Shown here one piece after another: positions 22,680-31,513 of a stretch of 33,309 nucleotides of DNA. The notes under the pieces were generated by a model. It was given only the letters and a program-made list of their open reading frames with translations, ran no database searches and was not told the origin of the DNA. The DNA is taken from the NCBI GenBank assembly GCA_937900045.1, contig CALCEB010000154.1, forward strand, positions 1 to 33,309, read 5' to 3'. The first letter of the stretch is position 1. Every line of letters begins with the position of its first letter. A program made the position numbers and the translations under genes. Source of the stretch: an uncultured Acidobacteriota bacterium. Lineage in GTDB: Bacteria; Acidobacteriota; Terriglobia; UBA7540.

Positions 22680-25322
22680 TTACTCCGCACCACCGGAGAC
22701 CGGTGTTCCCGCGCCGCTGGACCTCTGGATGCGCATTCCGTAGAACGACTGGTAGATGAAGTAATACGACACTGCGAAGAACAATACCGCGAGAATATGC
22801 GTCAAGCCGCCTCCGGTTTCGGTGGTCAGCCTCACGGCGAGCTCCACGGCCAACAGGCCAAAGAGCGTGGTGAACTTGATGATGGGGTTCAACGCCACCG
22901 AGGAAGTATCCTTGAACGGGTCGCCCACGGTGTCACCCACGACGGTGGCGTCGTGCAGCGGCGTGCCTTTCTGTTTCAGTTCGACCTCGACGATTTTCTT
23001 GGCGTTGTCCCACGCGCCGCCCGCGTTGGCCATAAAAATGGCCTGATAAAGTCCGAAGGTGGCAATGGAAATTAGATAACCAATGAAGAAAAACGGGTCG
23101 AGGAAAGCAAAGCCCAAGGTTGCAAAAAATACCGCAATGAAGATGATCAACATGCCTTTTTGCGCGTACTGCGTGCAGATGGCCACCACCTTCTTGCTGT
23201 CGCTGACGGATGCTTTCTCTGTGCCTTCCAGATGGATGTTGGCTTTGATGAACTCCACCGCGCGGTATGCGCCGGTGGTCACGGCCTGGGTTGAAGCGCC
23301 GGTGAACCAGTAAATGATGGCTCCGCCGGTGATCAGGCCCAGGACGAAAGGCGCGTGCAACAGTGAAAGCTTATCCACGTTCTGGGTGAGGCCGTGGGTG
23401 AGCGCCATAATAATAGAGAAGATCATGGTGGTAGCGCCCACCACGGCCGTGCCGATCAGCACCGGCTTGGCGGTGGCCTTGAAGGTGTTGCCCGCGCCAT
23501 CGTTGGCTTCCAGCATGTCTTTGGCGTGCTCAAAGTTCACGTCCACGCCATAATCCCTCTTCATTTCCTGCTTGATGGTCGGATTCTGCTCGATCAGCGA
23601 AAGCTCATAGATGGATTGCGCGTTGTCGGTGACCGGGCCGTAGGAATCGACCGCGATGGTGACGGGACCCATGCCGAGGAAGCCAAAAGCCACGAGGCCA
23701 AAAGCAAACACTGGCGCGGCAAGCATGATTTGTTCCAAGCCGGGCACGCTCACCCAGGAACCGAGGGCCATCAGCAACACCATCGCCAGCCCCAGGTAAA
23801 AGCTGGAGTAATTGCCGGCCACGAAGCCAGACAGAATGCCGAGGGACGCTCCGCCTTCTCTTGCCGAATTGACGATTTCCTTCACGTGACGCGACTCGGT
23901 GGAGGTGAATACTTTCACCAACTCCGGAATAATGGCGCCGGCCAGCGTTCCACAGGAGACGATGGTGGAGAGTTTCCACCACAGCGTGGGGTCACCGCCC
24001 AGGGTGGGAATGGTGATGGCGGAGATGGCAAAAGTGAGGCCAATCGAGGTAAGCGAGGTAAGCCACACGAGCGAAGTCAGCGGCGATTCAAAATTCATCT
24101 TGGTGGCGTTGCCGAAGCGGACCTTGGCAATGGCCCCATTCACAAAATAAGCGACGGCTGCGGCCACCAACATGGCGACGCGGATCACGAAGATCCACAC
24201 CAGTAATTGCACCTGGATGACCGGGCTCTTCACACCCAGCAGGATGAAGGCGATCAGGGCCACACCGGTCACGCCGTAAGTCTCAAAGCCGTCGGCGCTG
24301 GGTCCAACCGAATCCCCGGCGTTGTCTCCGGTGCAGTCCGCGATCACGCCCGGATTGCGGGCATCATCTTCTTTGATCTTGAAGACGATTTTCATAAGGT
24401 CGGCGCCGATATCCGCAATCTTAGTAAAGATGCCTCCGGCGATGCGGAGCGCGGCGGCGCCCAACGACTCGCCGATAGCGAACCCGATGAAGCACGGCCC
24501 CGCATAGGATCCCGGAACGAAAAGCAGAATAATGAGCATCATCAAGAGCTCGACACTGATCAGCATCATGCCAATACTCATGCCCGCCCGGACCGGAATT
24601 TCGTAAAGGGGAAACGGTTTGCCGCCCAGGCTGGCAAAGGCGGTGCGGGAGTTCGCGAAAGTGTTCACGCGGATGCCGAACCAGGCCACCCCGTAGCTGC
24701 CGGAAATGCCCAATACACTGAAGGCCAAAATGATGCTGACCCGCATGGCGTCAAACTTCAGAAGCACGCCGAAGTACACCACAATGATGATGGCGATAAA
24801 CACCCACAGCAGCAGAAGGAACTTTCCCTGATTGACCAGGTAAGTCTTGCAGGTTTCCCAGATCAACTGCGACATTTCCTTCATCGACGGGTGAGCGGGC
24901 AGGTTTTTCAGGCGGGCATAAATGGTGAGGCCGAAGATCAGTCCAAAGATGCAGAACAAAATGCCGAACATCAGCAAGCGGTGGCCATCGACGCCGAGGA
25001 ACTGAACTTGAGTGAAATCCGGAAGCTGCAGATTGGCCTCGCCGCCAACTTCCTGGGGAGGCTTCGCAAAGGTGGCGGTGGCGCTGGTCAGAAGCAGGGC
25101 CGCTCCGGTGGCGATGGTCCCGGCGGTCCGCAGGCGTTGGGACCAGACACGGGCAAGCCGGGCTCGCATTTGCGGAAGAACTGTTGCCGCCGCTTCCTTG
25201 AAAGAGTTTGAAATGGCCGGAAATCCGGGAGCTTTTTGGTTCAGCCGCAGGATTTGGCGCGCCAGGAGCGCCGCGACCGTCAACGTCAGGGCGCTGACCG
25301 GCAGAATTGTGGCAAAGTACAT
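22680..25322 (-). CDS. hppA: Membrane proton-pumping pyrophosphatase
   Basis: An 880-residue polytopic protein that couples hydrolysis of pyrophosphate to ion transport. Family motifs are present: GGIFTKIADIGADL, EDDARNPGVIADCTGDNAGDS (the PPi/Mg site), DSYGPVTDNAQSIYELS and the C-terminal GDTVGDPFKDTSSVALNP. The segment GNTFKATAK has lysine where potassium-dependent enzymes have alanine, pointing to a K-independent, proton-type pump. It is longer than the usual 650-800 residues, mainly because about 90 residues lie between the first membrane helix (1-21) and the second core helix, including a signal-like hydrophobic run at about 68-86. The canonical DVGADLVGKVE segment reads DIGADLMKIVF, so it is a divergent subgroup. 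GGAGG lies 6 bases before the ATG. Confidence 0.93.
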   Translation of the reverse strand: MYFATILPVSALTLTVAALLARQILRLNQKAPGFPAISNSFKEAAATVLPQMRARLARVWSQRLRTAGTIATGAALLLTSATATFAKPPQEVGGEANLQLPDFTQVQFLGVDGHRLLMFGILFCIFGLIFGLTIYARLKNLPAHPSMKEMSQLIWETCKTYLVNQGKFLLLLWVFIAIIIVVYFGVLLKFDAMRVSIILAFSVLGISGSYGVAWFGIRVNTFANSRTAFASLGGKPFPLYEIPVRAGMSIGMMLISVELLMMLIILLFVPGSYAGPCFIGFAIGESLGAAALRIAGGIFTKIADIGADLMKIVFKIKEDDARNPGVIADCTGDNAGDSVGPSADGFETYGVTGVALIAFILLGVKSPVIQVQLLVWIFVIRVAMLVAAAVAYFVNGAIAKVRFGNATKMNFESPLTSLVWLTSLTSIGLTFAISAITIPTLGGDPTLWWKLSTIVSCGTLAGAIIPELVKVFTSTESRHVKEIVNSAREGGASLGILSGFVAGNYSSFYLGLAMVLLMALGSWVSVPGLEQIMLAAPVFAFGLVAFGFLGMGPVTIAVDSYGPVTDNAQSIYELSLIEQNPTIKQEMKRDYGVDVNFEHAKDMLEANDGAGNTFKATAKPVLIGTAVVGATTMIFSIIMALTHGLTQNVDKLSLLHAPFVLGLITGGAIIYWFTGASTQAVTTGAYRAVEFIKANIHLEGTEKASVSDSKKVVAICTQYAQKGMLIIFIAVFFATLGFAFLDPFFFIGYLISIATFGLYQAIFMANAGGAWDNAKKIVEVELKQKGTPLHDATVVGDTVGDPFKDTSSVALNPIIKFTTLFGLLAVELAVRLTTETGGGLTHILAVLFFAVSYYFIYQSFYGMRIQRSSGAGTPVSGGAE

Positions 25323-25449
25323 CGAATGCCTCCATCCAGAAGACGATTTTTGTGCTGTCCGAGGCGGCTTATACCGCGTCGAGTGATGTCATATCGGTAA
25401 AAGGAAGTGCAGCCTGGATTGTCTCCAAGCCCCATGCACAGAGAGTAGA

Positions 25450-25479
25450 GTTGTAGCACAGGCCAAAATGCCGCGTCAA
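25450..25479 (-). promoter_or_regulatory. Candidate promoter of hppA
   Basis: On the minus strand TTGACG (25474-25479) is followed after 18 bases by TACAAC (25450-25455), about 130 bases before the hppA start. The rest of the 408-base gap between 25322 and the PEP-CTERM gene holds no other recognisable feature. Confidence 0.45.
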
Positions 25480-25730
25480 GTTCGGCGCAGGAAATGATTC
25501 GGCTCAGTTTACCCCGGCCGCCCCCAGGCTGTCGAATCATTAAGACCGCTGGCGGCCATACACGCTCGCTATACGAGCTTGACCCACTGCCGGGCCAGTC
25601 AAGGTTGCCACCTTCCAATGTACCACCCACTTAATAACTTAGCCGGGACTTTGCAGCCATTAGGAGCGGTGCTACGGTTCAAGGGCGTCTTGTCGGCTTG
25701 GGATCTTTCCGGCATGCAAAGGGGGTCGTC

Positions 25731-26378
25731 ATGAAACGGCTAGGTCGCGTACTTGGTATAAGTCTTCTGCCCATAGTCTTCCTATTGTTCAGTGTCACAT
25801 CGCGAGCTGACCCAATCCCCATCGAGGGTTTTGCGGGTTACGCAAGTGGCGAGGAGTTTAGCTTCGGCTTCTCTGGTCCCTCCCTCCTTCTTCACTCGAC
25901 CAGCCCAGACGCACCAAACTTTCTTCCAATTTGCGGAGGAGACCCCATCTGCACTCCGGGGCTTACAGTTGCTGCATGGTCTGCTCCCGGGTACAGTGGT
26001 GGCTACCTAAATGGCATCGTTGCCAACGTCCTTGGCGGATCCGTCTCATTCGGCTCAAACGAGACATTTGATATTCTTCCAGGGTATTTCGGCTTTACGA
26101 ATGTTCCCGTATGGGTGTCCGGCCAAATCTACGGATTTGGCACACAAGGGTGGTTCGCCCTCGACATTGTAGGTATGGGAACGGCCTACTTCGAAGGCTG
26201 GTCGGAAGGCGGTCTCATTGCTGTTAACGAGGTCGGTATGAATCTCACTTCCGGGACGGCAACCATTATTTATGAGACCACGCCGGAACCTTCGTCGTTT
26301 CTGCTGGTGGCTTCCGCCTTGGCATTAATCGGGGTCGGGCGCCGCCTTCGCCCCAGATCCGCCGGGCAAATCGGCTGA
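25731..26378 (+). CDS. PEP-CTERM sorting-domain protein
   Basis: A 215-residue secreted protein. It has a signal peptide (MKRLGRVLGISLLPIVFLLF, ending TSRA), a Gly/Ser/Phe-rich beta-type body, and a C-terminal PEP-CTERM tail: the TPEPSS motif near residue 185, a hydrophobic helix (FLLVASALALIGVG) and basic RRLRPR. Such tails are recognised and cut by exosortase, which links the protein to export of extracellular polysaccharide in many bacteria; no exosortase gene lies in this window. AGGGGG about 10 bases upstream supports the ATG at 25731 over a longer frame from 25698. It is convergent with the TPR/barrel gene of the polysaccharide cluster, 147 bases away. The body matches no domain I know. 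Confidence 0.9.
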   Translation: MKRLGRVLGISLLPIVFLLFSVTSRADPIPIEGFAGYASGEEFSFGFSGPSLLLHSTSPDAPNFLPICGGDPICTPGLTVAAWSAPGYSGGYLNGIVANVLGGSVSFGSNETFDILPGYFGFTNVPVWVSGQIYGFGTQGWFALDIVGMGTAYFEGWSEGGLIAVNEVGMNLTSGTATIIYETTPEPSSFLLVASALALIGVGRRLRPRSAGQIG

Positions 26379-26525
26379 TCGCCGATAATTCGCCGAAGAG
26401 GTCGTAGCCACGAAAGGCGCCTTCCCGTCCGGTGAGCTTTCCTGTGCAGGACGGACCCAAGGTCAACCAAAGGCCGATTGACCGCGGCAACCCACATCCC
26501 AGCAAACTATCCTGGCATCCGCGTG

Positions 26526-29500
26526 TCACCAGAACTTTGAATCGGTCGAGATTTGAATGGCGTTGCCGCTCAATTGTCCTAGAGACTGGCCGAAATTGTA
26601 GTGGACGTAGCCCAGGGTGATGGAGAGCCGAGGATTCACGAGGATGCCCAAATTGGGATTGACTTGGAAAGCGCCAATGAAGGGCTGCTTTTGGCCAAGC
26701 TGCTGGAGACCGTAACCGGCCCCGAAAGTGTAGGAAAGCGGCCCCCAGATATGGCCTTTGCTGCTGGCTGTGGCGAAATGGCGCTGGTAAAACGTGGGAT
26801 TGAAGAAGCCCATGTAAACTCCCCGGTTGGGCCCGGTGTATCCGAAGGCAAGGCCGGAGTAGCCCATGTCAAGTGAGAATGCTTTTGACTGAATCAAGCT
26901 TCGGTCATAATCGAGTGTTCCTCCGGTGGCTTTGTCCACGCCGTTGGGGGAGAGAGTCACGATTTCATTATTGAACTTACTGATGTTGTCAAAAAGGCTG
27001 GAGTTGAAGGTGTCGTGGTAATAGGTGATGTGAACCTGATCGCGGCGGTCCGGCTTGTAACGGAGTCCAGCCAGTTTACGTACCTGGATGACGCCGAAAC
27101 GCACGGAAAGAGGCGTGTAGGCAACGCCGTCGCGCGAGATGGCGAAGTCAAGGCTAAGCTGAGGCGAGGGACGGACCGTGAATCCTCCGTAAGCGACGGG
27201 CGTGACTTCGGTTACGGGGATGGACAGAAATCTTCCCGGCAGTCCAGGATTCTGGCTTGGCAAGGTCACGTTCAGGCCGGGTCCAAGCCTTTCAAAGCCG
27301 ATTCCACCGCGCAGGGTGAGGAAAGAGGTTACATCGGTTGATTGATGGTATTGAAATTCGGAGGGTGCCACTGACCCTTGCAGTGCGCCGCGGGGACTAT
27401 TCGATGGCATTGAAGCAAATGAAATAGAGGATTGCGAGCGGGGAAACAGAGGGAAACTAACCGTGGCTGCGTTCGAATATGTATTGAGGTCTTCGTTCGG
27501 AATTCTGAATATGAACACCCCTTGCGGGCTGAAATAGTCAGTGAGGGGTCCGACTTCCCGGGCGTAAGTGGATGAGGTGTGTACGGTGACTGCCGCCTCT
27601 TGGCTCAATTTCTGCTGCATCTCACCCACTTCGGAGTTTCCCGGAGCGATCTGGCTGGCTTGAGCAACAAAGGCCCGCGCCTGCCGCCTTTTCCCCCTGG
27701 CATTTTCGATTCGGGCGGCAAGCAGCAGAGCATCCGCGTTCCGGGGTTGTTCACGGAGCACCCGTTCGGTTTCATCGAGAGCCACCTCAAAATCTCCTTG
27801 GTAATAGGCAAGGCGCGCGTCTCCATAGAGCGCGGCGAGATCGTGAGGATGGCGAGTAAGGACATTTTGGTATTCGCGCCTCGCTCCTTTCCAATCGCCT
27901 CGCTTTTCGTCGAGCGCCGCAAGTCCAAGTTCGGCGTTGCGATTCCCCGGCCGAAGCGCCGCCAGCGTGGCATAGGTTTCGCGCGCCTCGGGATATTCCT
28001 TGAGCCGCATTTCCAGATCAGCCACCCGGAGCAGCAATTCCGTATTGGTGGGGCGCAGCTTGAGCAAACTCTGATCAAGTTGAAGAGCCTCCGGCAAACG
28101 GTTGGCCCAAAGATCGGCTCGCGCCAAGCTACGTAACAAGTCCGGATCGCGCGGAGACTTCCGCAAGAGACTCCGGTAAATTTGAATAGCTTCCGAGTAA
28201 TGTCTGGTCCATGCCAATTCCTGCGCCAAGTGGAATTCCGAATCTTGATCGGAAGGATACAAGCTGACGATCCGGCGGTAAGTGGAGATTGCGCCGGCAA
28301 AATCCTTCAGCTTCGCCTGGTTGGCCGCGAGTTCGACTAAAGCAGCGTGATCCTTTGGGTGATGGGCGAGGTATGACCGGTCATACCGGACGAACTCTTC
28401 GGGCGGTGATCCGGGCGCAGGCCGAAGCGACGCCAGCCGCGTTTCTTCTTCAGAGCTTGCGATGGATTGCAGCGCATGCTGGTTCACCGGGTCTTGGGGA
28501 TTTTCGGCAGCCAACGCCTCAAAAAAGGGTTTGGCATTGGAATAGCGACCCGTCCAGAGAAGGACATTTGCCATGCCTTGCTCGGCTTCATAGTTTCCGG
28601 GCGAGGCCTTTAAGGCTTGCTGATAGCGAAACAGAGCCTCACGATATTGCCCCGTCGCCGCCAAGGATTCAGCGAGTCCCAGAGTGCCGCCTAGATTCTT
28701 GGCATCGATGAAGAGGACTCGGCGGAAGACCGGTACAGCTTCCTGCGGCTGATCTGTTTTGAGCAGCAGCTCGCCCAGCTCATAAAGGGCGCGCACCGAG
28801 CCGGGGTGGGACTCGAGGTAAGACCAGTAACGAGCAATCGCCTCGGGAAACTTGTCGCGGCTTTGAAGCTCCCGCGCCAGGTTGAGGTTCTGATCCGTGA
28901 AAACAGGATTTTCCGTCATCGGCGGCCTGGGAGCCATGCCTTGAGGCGGAGCCAGGGCGCTAAGCAGAACTTCCGCATTCAGCGGCTGGAGAGCAGCATT
29001 CTCAGCGGAGACTTCCTGGAGATTTGCTAGAACGGCCGGATTGTGAGGGTCCTGGGAAAGGGCTTGGCGGAATTCCACCCCGGCCAATGCGGGCAGGCCC
29101 TCGTGGAGGTAGAGAAAACCTTGTGCAATGAGAATCTCAATCCAACCAGGACGCTCCTTTCGAAGCTCGTCCAGGATTCTCTCTGCGCGGGTGGTCCGGC
29201 CAAGGCTCATCTCCGCATAAGCAAGCCCAAGCTGGAGTTCCATGTCATGGGGCTTCAGCCTTCGAGCGGCAACAAACTGTTTTTCGGCGCTCGCCGGCTT
29301 TCCGGATTTCAACAGACTCCAGCCTAGAAGACCCAGGACGGCGGGATTGTTGGGTACGTATTTCTTTGCCTCCTGGAGCATCCGAACGGAGAGTGCGTAC
29401 TTTCCTGATCTAAAGGCATCAAGGCCTGATTTGTAAAATGGCCCGCTGAACGGGTGGCAATGAAACTCGAAAACGCCGGCCAACGCAAGGATGACCAGGA

Positions 29501-29546
29501 GGGAAATGAGGATGCGGTTGGGGAGAAGATGGTGGACGTTGGCCAT
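26526..29546 (-). CDS. TPR/outer-membrane barrel protein of a polysaccharide system
   Basis: A 1006-residue protein with a three-part layout. An N-terminal signal/anchor (LLVILALAGVFEF, about 13-27) is followed by about 16 TPR-like helix pairs (about residues 35-640, for example SGKYALSVRMLQEAKKYVP and AELGLAALDEKRGDWKGARR). The last roughly 350 residues are beta-rich, with alternating polar and aromatic strands, and end in STDSKFW, a pattern for an outer-membrane barrel. BcsC, PgaA and NfrA share this layout: periplasmic TPR plus an exit barrel for polysaccharide. It is downstream of the GT2 gene on the same strand, with a 268-base gap that holds a decayed hairpin repeat. The ribosome site is weak. 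Confidence 0.85.
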   Translation of the reverse strand: MANVHHLLPNRILISLLVILALAGVFEFHCHPFSGPFYKSGLDAFRSGKYALSVRMLQEAKKYVPNNPAVLGLLGWSLLKSGKPASAEKQFVAARRLKPHDMELQLGLAYAEMSLGRTTRAERILDELRKERPGWIEILIAQGFLYLHEGLPALAGVEFRQALSQDPHNPAVLANLQEVSAENAALQPLNAEVLLSALAPPQGMAPRPPMTENPVFTDQNLNLARELQSRDKFPEAIARYWSYLESHPGSVRALYELGELLLKTDQPQEAVPVFRRVLFIDAKNLGGTLGLAESLAATGQYREALFRYQQALKASPGNYEAEQGMANVLLWTGRYSNAKPFFEALAAENPQDPVNQHALQSIASSEEETRLASLRPAPGSPPEEFVRYDRSYLAHHPKDHAALVELAANQAKLKDFAGAISTYRRIVSLYPSDQDSEFHLAQELAWTRHYSEAIQIYRSLLRKSPRDPDLLRSLARADLWANRLPEALQLDQSLLKLRPTNTELLLRVADLEMRLKEYPEARETYATLAALRPGNRNAELGLAALDEKRGDWKGARREYQNVLTRHPHDLAALYGDARLAYYQGDFEVALDETERVLREQPRNADALLLAARIENARGKRRQARAFVAQASQIAPGNSEVGEMQQKLSQEAAVTVHTSSTYAREVGPLTDYFSPQGVFIFRIPNEDLNTYSNAATVSFPLFPRSQSSISFASMPSNSPRGALQGSVAPSEFQYHQSTDVTSFLTLRGGIGFERLGPGLNVTLPSQNPGLPGRFLSIPVTEVTPVAYGGFTVRPSPQLSLDFAISRDGVAYTPLSVRFGVIQVRKLAGLRYKPDRRDQVHITYYHDTFNSSLFDNISKFNNEIVTLSPNGVDKATGGTLDYDRSLIQSKAFSLDMGYSGLAFGYTGPNRGVYMGFFNPTFYQRHFATASSKGHIWGPLSYTFGAGYGLQQLGQKQPFIGAFQVNPNLGILVNPRLSITLGYVHYNFGQSLGQLSGNAIQISTDSKFW

Positions 29547-29578
29547 GATGCTTTTGCTACTTCGCCCTTGAGCTCTTA

Positions 29579-29790
29579 GCCCGATTTATTTACGGGCTTC
29601 CCTCGCCGGAACGTCGGGGCAGGGTTTTAACCGTGCCGTTCGAGCGGCCCGGCATATTCCATTTGCTTCGCGACCCAAGCGGATTGTTGGAACGAGCCGT
29701 TTGGAGCGCGAAGCTGAAGAATGTCTTAATATCCCACTTTCGGCAGGGTTGAAACTCTGTCCAGACGGTCTCGATGGCAAGATCATGAAT
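29579..29790. repeat. Decayed hairpin repeats between the GT2 and TPR/barrel genes
   Basis: This 268-base gap holds at least three imperfect hairpins: AGCCCG/CGGGCT around 29578-29598, a GGCAGGGTTTTAACCGTGCC block near 29630, and CAGGGTT/AACTCTG near 29745. The second and third resemble the perfect hairpin at 2262-2301, and ATCATGAATCATTCACG near 29780 resembles its outer arms. They may modulate how much downstream TPR/barrel transcript is made. Confidence 0.5.
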
Positions 29791-29814
29791 CATTCACGTT
29801 CGACTCCGCCCGTC

Positions 29815-31266
29815 CTATTGGACAGCCTCCGGCAGAGTCGATCCTTTCTGGCTGTGGCGTGTCGAATGAATGACTCCTTCCCATTGTTTGAAGCCAAGGA
29901 TGAACCGTCCCATTCCCTGGAGCCGGAAGAAGAGGACCACTTGCCGGTATCCGAAATTCTCAAGGATGGAGGCCAGCAGCAGGATTCCAAGCTCCTTCAG
30001 CCGCGAATAGCGCCGGTACGTCAACTCCTCAAGCAGCACGGCGCCCGTTGAGAGGAAGGCGGCGTAGACCAGACTCAAAATCACCAGTGGAATGTAGAGA
30101 GAGGGAATTGCAAGGTGCAATATGAAAGCCACCGGCACGCTGAGATAACCCGCGGACTCGACGACCGCCCCCAGCGCTTCGATATAGAGATTGAAGGGAA
30201 AGCTTAAGAGCCCAACGATTCGGTAGCGTGGGCTGAAAAGCATCTCGGAGTTTTTCCATAGGGTTTGGCAAAGGCCCAGTTGCCAACGCCTTCGTTGCCG
30301 CGCCAGCATCCGGAAAGTGGAAGGGCACTCCGTCCAACAGACGGGATCCGTGGTGAAGGCCATGTGAATCTTGCGCTGGCTTTGCAGGGCCCAGCGGTGC
30401 AGGCGGACGATGATCTCCATGTCTTCCGTCACCGTCTCGCTGCTGAAGCCTCCCGCTTCGATAATGGTTTGCCGGTGAAAGACGGCCAGCGCGCCGGAGA
30501 CAATCAGCGTTCCCCCTATCAAGTCCCATCCCGTCCGTCCGAAGAGGAAGGTTCGCAGATATTCGACCACTTGAAATCGCTCGACCCAGCGTGCCGGAAG
30601 ATGGGCGGCCTCCATTATCCCGTTTTTGACCGAACAGCCGTTCAGCACGCGCACAATGCCGGCGCTCGCCACGGTCTCAAGCGGCGATTGCAGAATAGGC
30701 CGCATCAGGCGGAGCAGCGCGTCGGGCTCCAGGATGGTGTCCGCGTCCGCATTGCAAAAGTAGGGCGTCCGGCAGAAGTTGATACCGGCATTCAAGGCAT
30801 CCGGCTTTCCGCCGTGCTCCTTTTGGATGACGGTCAAAGCGGGGAAGTCCTCGCTCACATAAAAAGCCTCGACAGGCTGGGTTTGAAGATTTGCCCGGTA
30901 GATCAGGTCAAACCGGACCAGCTTGAATGCCTGAGTGAGCTGGTAGATGGATTGATCCGTGGAACCATCGTCAACCACCAGGACCTGAAGGCCGGGATAT
31001 CTGCACTTCAGCACGGACCGCACCGTTTCTGTAATGACGGTTTCCTCATTATAGGCAGGGATGATGACGGTAACCGGAGGGGTGGTGATGGATTCACTCA
31101 AGGCTCCCAGCCCTTGATAGGCCAGACGGCGGTTATAGAGCAGAATTGAGCCGAGCGATCCCAGCATGAGCAAGGTGTATGCGCCGTTACCCAGGAAGAA
31201 ATAACAGATGGTGAGACCATCCAGGATATTGAGCAGGTGGACGACCGCGATGGTGAAATCTGCCAT
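29815..31266 (-). CDS. Processive GT2 glycosyltransferase (polysaccharide synthase)
   Basis: A 483-residue membrane glycosyltransferase. Membrane segments flank a cytoplasmic GT2 domain (about residues 65-330). The D,D,D,Q(Q/R)xRW signature of processive synthases is present: DDGSTD (D99/D100), NADAD (D174/D176), TED (280-282) and Q324-RRRW. About four C-terminal membrane helices follow (340-450). PgaC/IcaA, cellulose synthase and NfrB share this design, in which the same protein polymerises the sugar and passes it through the membrane. It lacks the PilZ domain of BcsA, so a c-di-GMP effect, if any, would need another protein. It lies between a membrane HEAT-repeat protein and the TPR/barrel protein. 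Confidence 0.92.
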   Translation of the reverse strand: MADFTIAVVHLLNILDGLTICYFFLGNGAYTLLMLGSLGSILLYNRRLAYQGLGALSESITTPPVTVIIPAYNEETVITETVRSVLKCRYPGLQVLVVDDGSTDQSIYQLTQAFKLVRFDLIYRANLQTQPVEAFYVSEDFPALTVIQKEHGGKPDALNAGINFCRTPYFCNADADTILEPDALLRLMRPILQSPLETVASAGIVRVLNGCSVKNGIMEAAHLPARWVERFQVVEYLRTFLFGRTGWDLIGGTLIVSGALAVFHRQTIIEAGGFSSETVTEDMEIIVRLHRWALQSQRKIHMAFTTDPVCWTECPSTFRMLARQRRRWQLGLCQTLWKNSEMLFSPRYRIVGLLSFPFNLYIEALGAVVESAGYLSVPVAFILHLAIPSLYIPLVILSLVYAAFLSTGAVLLEELTYRRYSRLKELGILLLASILENFGYRQVVLFFRLQGMGRFILGFKQWEGVIHSTRHSQKGSTLPEAVQ

Positions 31267-31513
31267 GGGATGGATTCGATCTTTGACTCGTTGCCGGGCT
31301 CCCGGCCGCCCTTATCGAGCCTGCCGCCATCGCTCCTTCCCTGTCGAACTTTCAGGGAAGACTGGGGGAAGAGGGTCTTGCCTTGTCAATGGGGCGCCCC
31401 TATTTTTTGTTTCCAGGTGGCGCAGGCCCCCACGGCTAATTCCAGAGCGGCAATCTGGGGACTCTTCGCCATCATTGGAGAAACACTCCACCGCATCGCA
31501 GCCCACCGCCCGG

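Noticed and set aside
23394..25211. Two long plus-strand ORFs (270 and 334 residues) antisense to hppA
   Set aside because: They are rich in His, Gly, Asp and Gln, typical of the reverse frame of a membrane protein gene. No motif was recognised.
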